Position numbers and translations under genes: made by a program
The notes under the pieces: generated by a model
The model's input: the letters and a program-made list of their open reading frames with translations, nothing else
Told to the model about the DNA's origin: nothing
Database searches by the model: none
Assembly (NCBI GenBank): GCA_020056155.1
Contig: JAGVII010000709.1
Coordinates: 1 to 5,009, forward strand
Direction: 5' to 3'
From: Afipia sp.
GTDB taxonomy: Bacteria; Pseudomonadota; Alphaproteobacteria; Rhizobiales; Xanthobacteraceae
DNA length: 5,009 bases
Shown: positions 1 to 5,009 of the stretch, piece after piece
Numbering within the stretch: the stretch's first letter is position 1
Layout of the letters: each line of letters begins with the position of its first letter

Positions 1-163
1 CGCCTGACATGATCTATCCCAACTGCCGCACACGAATCGAACGACAATATCCTCAACAGGAGTCGCCGGGTAAGAGTCCAGACCGTGAACGTGAATCGCC
101 CTGCAAAATAATGGCTGCACGAACGATGGTGCGGTGCGATTCGGCCCCTGTGTGGGGATCGAT
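1..163. other. Gene-free stretch downstream of dut
   Basis: No coding sequence is convincing here. On the minus strand an ATG at 10-8 is followed by Ser-Gly codons before the window ends, and a purine-rich GGGA lies a few bases upstream of it. This could be the first codons of the next minus-strand gene, but three codons cannot establish one. A weak hairpin (137-161, with a CCCC/GGGG core) lies just after the dut stop; it has no T-tract, so it is not called a terminator. Confidence 0.4.
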
Positions 164-622
164 CTACCGCCCGGTGGAACCAAATCCGCCGCTGCCGCGA
201 TCGGTGGGCGACAGCGATGCAACTGCCACCAGATTTGCCTGCGTCACGGCGGCGATGACAAGCTGGGCAACGCGTTCTCCGCGCCGGATCGTGAACGGCT
301 CGTCGCCATGATTGATCAAAAGCACGGAAACTTCGCCGCGATAATCGGCATCCACCGTGCCCGGCGAATTGAGAACGGTGACACCGTGCTTGAGCGCGAG
401 CCCGGAACGCGGCCGCACCTGCGCCTCGAAGCCTGGAGGCACCGCGATCATCAGCCCGGTCGGCACCAGCGCGCGCTGGCCCGGCTGTAGCGTCAGCGGC
501 GTGTCCGTGGGAACCGCCGCCAGCAGATCGAGGCCCGCGGCATGCGCGGTCTGATAGGCCGGCAGCGTGAGGCCTTCGGCATGCGGCAGGCGCTGGATCT
601 CGACGGTGATGGCGATCGTCAT
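164..622 (-). CDS. dut: Deoxyuridine 5'-triphosphate nucleotidohydrolase (dUTPase)
   Basis: A cytosolic enzyme that hydrolyses dUTP to dUMP and pyrophosphate, limiting uracil in DNA and supplying dUMP for thymidylate synthesis. The 152-residue length is normal for the homotrimeric family. All five motifs are visible in order: I AGLDL (29-33), II RPRSGLA (70-76), [14 protein letters not shown] (88-98, with the expected catalytic Asp91 and the uracil-stacking Tyr94), IV GERVAQL (115-121), and [11 protein letters not shown] (142-151), the glycine-rich flexible tail that closes over the nucleotide. The ATG start overlaps the coaBC stop in an ATGA quartet, so the two genes are probably cotranscribed and translationally coupled; no strong separate ribosome binding site is visible. 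The gene looks intact and the assignment is secure. Confidence 0.97.
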   Translation of the reverse strand: MTIAITVEIQRLPHAEGLTLPAYQTAHAAGLDLLAAVPTDTPLTLQPGQRALVPTGLMIAVPPGFEAQVRPRSGLALKHGVTVLNSPGTVDADYRGEVSVLLINHGDEPFTIRRGERVAQLVIAAVTQANLVAVASLSPTDRGSGGFGSTGR

Positions 623-2055
623 GGAGTCGGTTGTCCCATGGTCTCGGCGATCTTCGCGATGAGCGCGTCGGCGACTTCCTCTTTCGTCATCACCGGCCAG
701 GAATCAACAGCGACATCAACTGCGGCCTCGGCTTTGCCCCGCGTGAGAATGTGGACGGTGTTGCGGTCGCCTCCCATCACGCCGGATGCGGGCGACACGT
801 CGTTGGCGACGATCCAGTCGCAGCCCTTGCGCTTCAGCTTCGATGTCGCGTTCTGGATCAGATTCTGGGTTTCGGCGGCGAAACCGATCACAAGTTGGGG
901 CCGGTTTTGCTGACGTTTCGAGATCGTGGCGAGAATGTCGGGATTTTCTACGAGTTGCAGGGGCGGCATGCCGGACGATGTTTTCTTGATCTTCTGCTCG
1001 CCAGCGTTGGCAACGCGCCAGTCGGCCACGGCGGCGGCGAAGATCGCGATGTCCACCGGCAATGCGGCTTCCACTTGCGCCAACATGTCGCGCGCGGATT
1101 CCACGCGGATGACGCGGACGCCGGCGGGATCGTCGAGATCGACCGGACCGGAGATCAGCGTCACGTCCGCGCCCGCATCGGCTGCGGACGCCGCGATGGC
1201 ATAACCCTGCTTACCGGAGGAGCGATTGGCGATATAGCGCACCGGATCGATCGGCTCGTGGGTCGGGCCTGCGGTAATCAGGATACGCCTGCCTGCAAGC
1301 GGCCCTGTGTGCGGCGGGCGCAGCATCGCCTCGGCGGCGATGGCAATTTCGGTTGGCTCGGACATGCGGCCGACGCCCGCTTCGTTGGCCTCGGCCATCT
1401 CGCCGGAGTTCGGGCCGATGAAGCTGACTCCGTCGCGCGCGAGCTGCGCGACATTGCGCTTGGTGGCGGGATTCGCCCACATCAGCGGGTTCATCGCAGG
1501 CGCCACCAGCACGGGGCGGTTGGTTGCGAGCAGGATGGCGGTGGCGAGATCGTCGGCCTGGCCCTGCGCCATCTTGGCCATCAGGTCGGCAGTGGCGGGA
1601 GCGACGATAATCAGGTCGGTATCGCGGGCGAGACGGATATGCCCGGCGTCGAATTCGCTCTGGGCATCGAACAGATCCGTGTAGCAGCGCTCGTCCGCCA
1701 GCGCTCCGGCGGTGAGCGGGGTCACGAACTGCTGGGCGGCGCGCGTCATGACGCAGCGAACGTGAATGCCGCGCTCCTTGAGGCGGCGGATCAGATCGAG
1801 CGCCTTGTAGGCGGCGATGCCGCCGCCGATGATCAGGGTGACGCGGGGAAGGCCTTTTACCTCCGGCGCCCGGCTGCGATGGGGCTGGGGTATGGCGTTG
1901 CGCGCGGGGCTTGCCGAAACGGCTTCCGGTCCCTCCGTCGCCTCGCGCAAAATCATCCGGACCTCGTCCTCGACCGAGCGTCCGGCCCGGGCGGCACGCA
2001 GCCGGAGGCTGGCTTTGAGGGCTTCATCGAGTTTGCGGACGGTCAGGCTGGCCAT
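619..2055 (-). CDS. coaBC: Bifunctional CoaBC with an N-terminal FitA-like ribbon-helix-helix domain
   Basis: The catalytic part couples cysteine to 4'-phosphopantothenate using CTP (CoaB), then decarboxylates the product to 4'-phosphopantetheine using FMN (CoaC), in coenzyme A biosynthesis. Residues 1-40 (start [13 protein letters not shown], then [16 protein letters not shown]) resemble a FitA-type ribbon-helix-helix antitoxin domain. Residues 41-70 are a Pro/Ala-rich linker. CoaC follows (about 71-240): GGGIAAYK at 77-84, the expected catalytic His139 in [15 protein letters not shown], and PAMNPLMW with Asn189. CoaB (about 251-470) has [14 protein letters not shown], Asn277 in NRSSGK, KIKK at 355-358 and GFAAET at 391-396. 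The 478-residue length exceeds the usual roughly 400 because of the extra N-terminus. The start at 2055 is preferred over an in-frame ATG at 2076: it has AGGAG six bases upstream, and the predicted transcript starts at about 2072. The lid segment 217-231 lacks the cysteine found in E. coli CoaC. Confidence 0.95.
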   Translation of the reverse strand: MASLTVRKLDEALKASLRLRAARAGRSVEDEVRMILREATEGPEAVSASPARNAIPQPHRSRAPEVKGLPRVTLIIGGGIAAYKALDLIRRLKERGIHVRCVMTRAAQQFVTPLTAGALADERCYTDLFDAQSEFDAGHIRLARDTDLIIVAPATADLMAKMAQGQADDLATAILLATNRPVLVAPAMNPLMWANPATKRNVAQLARDGVSFIGPNSGEMAEANEAGVGRMSEPTEIAIAAEAMLRPPHTGPLAGRRILITAGPTHEPIDPVRYIANRSSGKQGYAIAASAADAGADVTLISGPVDLDDPAGVRVIRVESARDMLAQVEAALPVDIAIFAAAVADWRVANAGEQKIKKTSSGMPPLQLVENPDILATISKRQQNRPQLVIGFAAETQNLIQNATSKLKRKGCDWIVANDVSPASGVMGGDRNTVHILTRGKAEAAVDVAVDSWPVMTKEEVADALIAKIAETMGQPTP

Positions 2056-2057
2056 GA

Positions 2058-2077
2058 CATGCTCCTGGATGAGCATG
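2058..2077. repeat. Inverted repeat overlapping the coaBC ribosome binding site
   Basis: The plus strand reads CATGCTC (2058-2064), a six-base spacer, then GAGCATG (2071-2077): perfect 7-bp arms. One arm contains most of the AGGAG site of coaBC. If transcription starts near 2072, most of the distal arm would be outside the mRNA. A role as a DNA-binding site is therefore more likely than an RNA hairpin, unless a promoter further upstream, such as read-through from ubiB, supplies the transcript. Confidence 0.5.
2062..2066 (-). promoter_or_regulatory. Ribosome binding site of coaBC
   Basis: AGGAG on the minus strand lies six bases before the ATG at 2055-2053. This strong Shine-Dalgarno sequence decides the start in favour of the residue that opens the ribbon-helix-helix domain, rather than the upstream in-frame ATG at 2076, which has no comparable site. 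Confidence 0.8.
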
Positions 2078-2078
2078 A

Positions 2079-2107
2079 TCTATAGCAAATGATATCATCG
2101 CAATCAA
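2079..2107 (-). promoter_or_regulatory. Putative sigma-70-type promoter of coaBC-dut
   Basis: On the minus strand a -35 box TTGATT (2107-2102) and a -10 box TATAGA (2084-2079) are separated by exactly 17 bp. Each box matches the consensus at four of six positions. Transcription would start near 2072, giving a leader of about 17 nt before the coaBC ATG at 2055. The region is clearly AT-richer than the surrounding genes. It would let coaBC-dut be expressed independently of ubiE-ubiB. It is inferred from sequence pattern only. Confidence 0.55.
2089..2098. promoter_or_regulatory. Perfect 10-bp palindrome in the promoter spacer, candidate operator
   Basis: ATGATATCAT is a perfect palindrome lying wholly within the 17-bp spacer between the putative -35 and -10 boxes of coaBC. 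A protein bound here would block RNA polymerase. The downstream protein begins with a FitA-like ribbon-helix-helix domain, and this family usually binds palindromes in its own promoter, so CoaBC is the obvious candidate ligand. The palindrome is seen directly; the operator role is inferred. Confidence 0.45.
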
Positions 2108-2130
2108 AGCATGACTGCAATGCGATCATT

Positions 2131-3699
2131 CTAGCGAATGGACCAGAGAATCCCGATAAACGTCAGCGCTATCACCCACAGCGCCGCTGTCTGCCAGCGG
2201 GTGCGTTTCGCCTCGGCCTTGCCGATCGCGGCGACCGTTTCGGGTGCCAGCACCAGCCCGTCGCGGGTCATCTGGTCGAACTGGTTGAGCACCGCAACCG
2301 ACCGGGCGGCAATCGCGGGCAGCCCCGCGAGCACCTTGCCCAGATCGCCCGCGCCGTGCACCACGCCCTCGATCTGGCCGAGCGGGCCGAGGTTGCGCGC
2401 GATCCATTCGCGCACCACGGGATCGGCGGTGGTCCAGATGTCGAGCTTGGGATCGAAGCCCCGCGCCACGCCCTCCACCACCACCATGGTCTTTTGCAGC
2501 ATGATCAGTTCGGGCCGCGTGCGCATGTCGAACAGCCCAGTGACTTCGAGCAGCAGCGACAGCAGTTTCGCCATCGAGATTTCGTCGGCGGCGCGATTGT
2601 GGATCGGCTCGCCGATGGCGCGGATCGCCTGCGCGAAATTCTCCACTGAATGATGTGCGGGCACGTAACCCGCTTCGAAATGCACTTCGGCGACGCGGTG
2701 ATAGTCGCGGGTGATGAATCCCAGAAGAATTTCGGCGAGGAAGCGGCGCTCCTTCAGGCCGAGCCGTCCCATGATGCCGAAATCGACCGCGACCAGCCGT
2801 CCGGTGTCGTCGACGAACAGATTACCCGGATGCATGTCGGCGTGGAAAAAGCCGTCGCGCAGCGCATGGCGCAAAAAGTTCTGGATCACCTTGCGGCCGA
2901 GATCCGGCAGGTCGATCTGCGCCGCCTCAAGCTTGGCGCGATCGTTCAGCGCGATGCCATCGATCCACTCCATCGTCAGCACGTGATGGCTGGTGCGGTC
3001 CCAGTCCACCGAGGGAACCCGGAAGTCGTGGTCGTCGCGGGTGTTCTCCGCCATCTCGGAGAGCGCGGCGGCTTCCAGCCGCAGATCCATTTCCATCGCT
3101 ACCGTGCGCGCCAGCGTGTCGACGATCTCGACCGGACGCAGCCGTCGCGCTTCGGATGAAACCGCCTCGATCTTTCGCGCGGCGAACATGAAATCGCTGA
3201 GATCATGACGAAACCGGCCGCCGACATTGGGGCGCAGCACCTTCACCGCGACCGTTTTGCGGACGCCGTCCGTTTCCACCTCGGCGCGATGCACCTGCGC
3301 GATGGATGCGGCGGCGACCGATTCACCGAAGCTCGCAAACACCTGCGCCACAGGCTTGTCGAACGCCGTGACGATCACGGCTTCCGCCTGCGCCTGCGGA
3401 AACGGCGGCAGGCGATCCTGCAGATTCTCAAGGTCGCGCGCCATTGTGATGCCGACCACGTCGGGCCGGGTGGCGAGAAACTGGCCGAGCTTCACATACG
3501 TCGGACCGAGCCGCGTCAGCGCGCGGGACAGCCGTCCGCTGGTTGCCGCGCCGCGCCGCTCGATCAGCCGCGCCATGCGGACCGCGAATTGTGCCTGCGG
3601 CGGCATGGTGGATGGATCGGCGAAGCCGAACACGCCTTCGCGTGCGAACACGTAGCCCGCGCGCGCCAGTCTCAGGGTATGAGTGAGCGCAGCGATCAC
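2131..3699 (-). CDS. ubiB: UbiB/COQ8 family ubiquinone biosynthesis protein (atypical kinase-like ATPase)
   Basis: Membrane-associated member of the UbiB/COQ8 (ABC1/ADCK) family, needed for ubiquinone biosynthesis and thought to use ATPase activity to help the lipid intermediates or the Ubi complex. The 522 residues show the family's diagnostic features: KLGQ (70-73, the KxGQ motif), the alanine-rich nucleotide loop AAASIAQVH (129-137), AVKVLRP with Lys153, the EMDLRLEAA segment (203-211), HADMHPGN (286-293) and DFG (306-308). A single hydrophobic C-terminal segment (about 504-519) probably anchors it in the inner membrane; E. coli UbiB is usually drawn with two. The start is GTG at 3699, overlapping the ubiE stop by 4 nt (GTGA), which implies translational coupling. 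The gene looks intact. The precise biochemical role of the family is still debated. Confidence 0.95.
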   Translation of the reverse strand: MIAALTHTLRLARAGYVFAREGVFGFADPSTMPPQAQFAVRMARLIERRGAATSGRLSRALTRLGPTYVKLGQFLATRPDVVGITMARDLENLQDRLPPFPQAQAEAVIVTAFDKPVAQVFASFGESVAAASIAQVHRAEVETDGVRKTVAVKVLRPNVGGRFRHDLSDFMFAARKIEAVSSEARRLRPVEIVDTLARTVAMEMDLRLEAAALSEMAENTRDDHDFRVPSVDWDRTSHHVLTMEWIDGIALNDRAKLEAAQIDLPDLGRKVIQNFLRHALRDGFFHADMHPGNLFVDDTGRLVAVDFGIMGRLGLKERRFLAEILLGFITRDYHRVAEVHFEAGYVPAHHSVENFAQAIRAIGEPIHNRAADEISMAKLLSLLLEVTGLFDMRTRPELIMLQKTMVVVEGVARGFDPKLDIWTTADPVVREWIARNLGPLGQIEGVVHGAGDLGKVLAGLPAIAARSVAVLNQFDQMTRDGLVLAPETVAAIGKAEAKRTRWQTAALWVIALTFIGILWSIR

Positions 3700-4457
3700 A
3701 AACGCCAGCCTGAATGGAGCGCGACGATGCCGCCGGACATGATGTCATGCTTGACGCGGGAGAAACCTGCGGCACGGATCATGTCGGCAAAGGCGTTGGG
3801 CTTCGGAAACTGCCGGATCGATTCGACCAGATAGCGATAGGATTCGGCGTCGCCGGTGACCGCGCGGCCAAGCTGAGGGATCACGTTGAACGAAAACAGG
3901 TCGTAGATCCGATCGAGGCCGGGCACATCGACCGACGAGAATTCCAGACACAGGAACCGCGAGCCGGGCTTCAGCACGCGATAGGCCTCGCTGAGCGCAA
4001 GCGGAATCTGCGGCACATTGCGGATACCGAAAGCAATGGTGTAGGCGTCGAAGCTCTTGTCTGGAAAGGCGAGGGCTTCCGCATTGCCTTCGACGAACGC
4101 GACCTGATGGTCGAGATGCTGCGCTACTGCACGCTCGCGCCCTACGGCGAGCATCTCGGAGTTGATGTCGCAAACGGTGGCCTGAAAACCGTGGCCTGCG
4201 GCCTTGGCCGCACGGAAGGAGATATCTCCGGTGCCTCCGGCGACATCGAGCAGCGCAAACGGTGCGTCGGTGCGCGGCGGATTGAGCGCCGTGATCATCG
4301 CCTCTTTCCAGAGCCGGTGCATGCCGCCGGACATCAGGTCGTTCATCAGGTCGTAGCGCCTGGCCACGCTGTGAAACACCTCGTTCACCAGCGTCTGCTT
4401 CTCGCCAAGCCCCACATCCCGGAAGCCGAAATGCGTCGTTCCGTCAGGCCGTTCCAT
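3696..4457 (-). CDS. ubiE: Ubiquinone/menaquinone biosynthesis C-methyltransferase UbiE
   Basis: S-adenosylmethionine-dependent methyltransferase that adds the C-methyl group to the demethylated benzoquinol intermediate of ubiquinone synthesis (the same family methylates demethylmenaquinol). The length of 253 residues is typical. The family signature [17 protein letters not shown] spans 35-51. The SAM-binding motif I is DVAGGTGDI (71-79), with the acidic residue after the second strand at Asp97. IAFGIRNV (141-148) and [15 protein letters not shown] (160-174) are also characteristic. It is the first gene of the minus-strand cluster and overlaps ubiB by 4 nt, so methylation and the UbiB helper are made together. 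In an aerobic alphaproteobacterium ubiquinone is the likely main product. The ATG at 4457 has only a weak Shine-Dalgarno (ACAGAG). Confidence 0.96.
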   Translation of the reverse strand: MERPDGTTHFGFRDVGLGEKQTLVNEVFHSVARRYDLMNDLMSGGMHRLWKEAMITALNPPRTDAPFALLDVAGGTGDISFRAAKAAGHGFQATVCDINSEMLAVGRERAVAQHLDHQVAFVEGNAEALAFPDKSFDAYTIAFGIRNVPQIPLALSEAYRVLKPGSRFLCLEFSSVDVPGLDRIYDLFSFNVIPQLGRAVTGDAESYRYLVESIRQFPKPNAFADMIRAAGFSRVKHDIMSGGIVALHSGWRL

Positions 4458-4531
4458 ACTCTGTCAATCCAAGCGGCTTGTTGCGGCGGGACCATAGCCT
4501 GTCGCGCCGGAGCGCGCTACATACCCTGTCG
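4455..4531. repeat. Three copies of a 12-bp element upstream of ubiE
   Basis: On the plus strand CATACTCTGTCA (4455-4466), CATAGCCTGTCG (4493-4504) and CATACCCTGTCG (4520-4531) share the pattern CATA-S-Y-CTGTC-R. The second and third differ at one position; the first differs from the third at two. On the minus strand they read as YGACAGRSTATG in the ubiE leader, and the copy nearest the gene includes the ubiE start codon. They are direct repeats spaced 38 and 27 bp apart. They may be regulator sites or chance; no known operator is recognised. Confidence 0.4.
4503..4516. repeat. Short GC-rich hairpin between ubiE and the VOC gene
   Basis: CGCGC, a four-base loop CGGA, then GCGCG form a perfect 5-bp stem. 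It lies between and partly overlaps the two upstream copies of the 12-bp repeat. There is no T-run on either side, so it is not an intrinsic terminator. Its function is unknown and it could be chance in GC-rich DNA. Confidence 0.3.
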
Positions 4532-4620
4532 GAACGCCGATGTCCCGAATACGAAGTTTCGCCTTACCACACCGGGCCTTGAGGCTGCATGGCATCAAGG
4601 TTAATGCGCAAATTTGACGC

Positions 4621-4625
4621 GGGAG
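4621..4625 (+). promoter_or_regulatory. Ribosome binding site of the VOC-family gene
   Basis: GGGAG lies six bases before the ATG at 4632-4634, a good Shine-Dalgarno spacing. It supports that ATG as the start and plus-strand translation here. Confidence 0.65.
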
Positions 4626-4631
4626 TTGCCG

Positions 4632-5009
4632 ATGCCCATCGAGTTCAGCCGAGTCATTCCCATCCTGCGGATGTTCGACCTCGCCAAGGCGCGCGAATTC
4701 TATTTCGATTATCTCGGGTTCAAGGTCGATTTCGAGCATCGGCACGAGCCCAACCTGCCGCTGTTCATGGGCATTTCGCGCAGCGGCGTTCAGCTGTTCC
4801 TGAGTGAGCACCATGGCTCCGGCTCCCCCGGCATCCACATCACGATCGAGACCGTTGGAATTGGCGAATATCACGTCGAACTCGCGGCAAAGCGTTACAA
4901 CTACATGCGCCCGGGCCTCGAGAAGCAGCCGTGGGGCGCGACAACGATGACCGTGTACGATCCGTTCTCAAACCACATCACCTTCAGTGAAGCCGACAAG
5001 GCCTCGGCA
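4632..5009 (+). CDS. Glyoxalase/bleomycin-resistance superfamily (VOC) protein, 3' end cut by the window
   Basis: An open frame of 126 codons runs from the ATG at 4632 to the window edge with no stop. It begins MPIEFSRVIPILRMFDLAKA, followed by REFYFDYLGFKVDFEHR, FMGISRSGVQLFLSEHHG (about 45-62), then RPGLEKQPWGATTMTVYDPF and SNHITFSE near the end. This is the beta-alpha-beta-beta-beta layout of the VOC fold, closest to the small 'glyoxalase superfamily' proteins often labelled bleomycin-resistance-like. Such proteins are usually 120-130 residues, so the stop is probably just past the edge. Substrate and function cannot be read from the sequence: glyoxalase, dioxygenase, drug-binding and isomerase activities all occur in the superfamily. 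It is transcribed away from ubiE. A minus-strand frame over the same bases (4464-4874) shows no family features. Confidence 0.88.
   Translation, partial: MPIEFSRVIPILRMFDLAKAREFYFDYLGFKVDFEHRHEPNLPLFMGISRSGVQLFLSEHHGSGSPGIHITIETVGIGEYHVELAAKRYNYMRPGLEKQPWGATTMTVYDPFSNHITFSEADKASA

Noticed and set aside
137..161. Possible intrinsic terminator after dut
   Set aside because: The hairpin (CCCC/GGGG core, with CGAT/ATCG outer pairs after a four-base bulge) is weak and no T-run follows it on the minus strand.
9..311. A 100-codon plus-strand open frame at the left edge
   Set aside because: It overlaps the 3' half of dut on the opposite strand, has no convincing ribosome binding site, and its translation is arginine- and proline-rich without a domain.
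2056..2076. Seven-residue N-terminal extension of CoaBC from the ATG at 2076
   Set aside because: The ATG at 2055 has AGGAG at ideal spacing, matches the usual FitA start (MAS), and the predicted transcript begins downstream of 2076.
631..2085. A 484-codon open frame on the plus strand antisense to coaBC
   Set aside because: It lies entirely over coaBC, whose minus-strand frame carries every CoaB and CoaC motif. The plus-strand translation is rich in Gly, Arg, His and Asp with no recognisable domain, which is typical of antisense frames in GC-rich DNA.
1936..2130. A true toxin-antitoxin operon
   Set aside because: Only the antitoxin-like DNA-binding part is present, in frame with CoaBC. No PIN-domain or other toxin gene lies on either strand of the window, so a functional toxin-antitoxin pair is not supported.
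3714..4604. A 296-codon open frame on the plus strand antisense to ubiE
   Set aside because: It shadows ubiE, shows no domain, and runs across the ubiE leader.
4464..4874. A 136-codon minus-strand open frame upstream of ubiE
   Set aside because: It overlaps the VOC gene on the opposite strand, which has a good ribosome binding site and clear family sequence. The minus-strand product has no family features.

Overview
This window looks like chromosome from a GC-rich alphaproteobacterium. The style of the UbiE, UbiB and Dut proteins and the gene order point to Hyphomicrobiales, most likely the Bradyrhizobium/Rhodopseudomonas/Nitrobacter/Afipia group. That placement is by recognition, not by a search. 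Nearly all of the window is conserved core metabolism on the minus strand; there is no rRNA, tRNA, CRISPR, insertion sequence or phage gene.

Layout from right to left, in the direction of minus-strand transcription. A divergent plus-strand gene for a small glyoxalase/bleomycin-resistance-fold (VOC) protein starts at 4632 and runs off the right edge. A 174-bp gap (4458-4631) separates it from ubiE (ubiquinone C-methyltransferase), which overlaps ubiB (UbiB/COQ8 atypical kinase-like ubiquinone biosynthesis protein) by 4 nt. A 75-bp AT-rich gap follows (2056-2130), with a promoter and several inverted repeats. Next is coaBC (coenzyme A biosynthesis), which overlaps dut (dUTPase) by 4 nt. Positions 1-163 hold no convincing gene.

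The genes form two translationally coupled pairs. UbiE and UbiB serve respiratory quinone synthesis; CoaBC makes 4'-phosphopantetheine for CoA; Dut keeps dUTP out of DNA. The coaBC-dut linkage is also found in enterobacteria (dfp-dut).

The most interesting part is the front of coaBC. The protein carries about 40 extra N-terminal residues that look like a FitA-type ribbon-helix-helix DNA-binding domain, joined to the catalytic part by a Pro/Ala-rich linker. No PIN-domain toxin partner is present in the window. Just upstream, a perfect 10-bp palindrome lies inside the 17-bp spacer of a good -35/-10 promoter. This is the arrangement expected of a self-repressing antitoxin, so this metabolic enzyme may repress its own operon. 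Secondary observations are a missing cysteine in the CoaC active-site lid and three copies of a 12-bp element upstream of ubiE.
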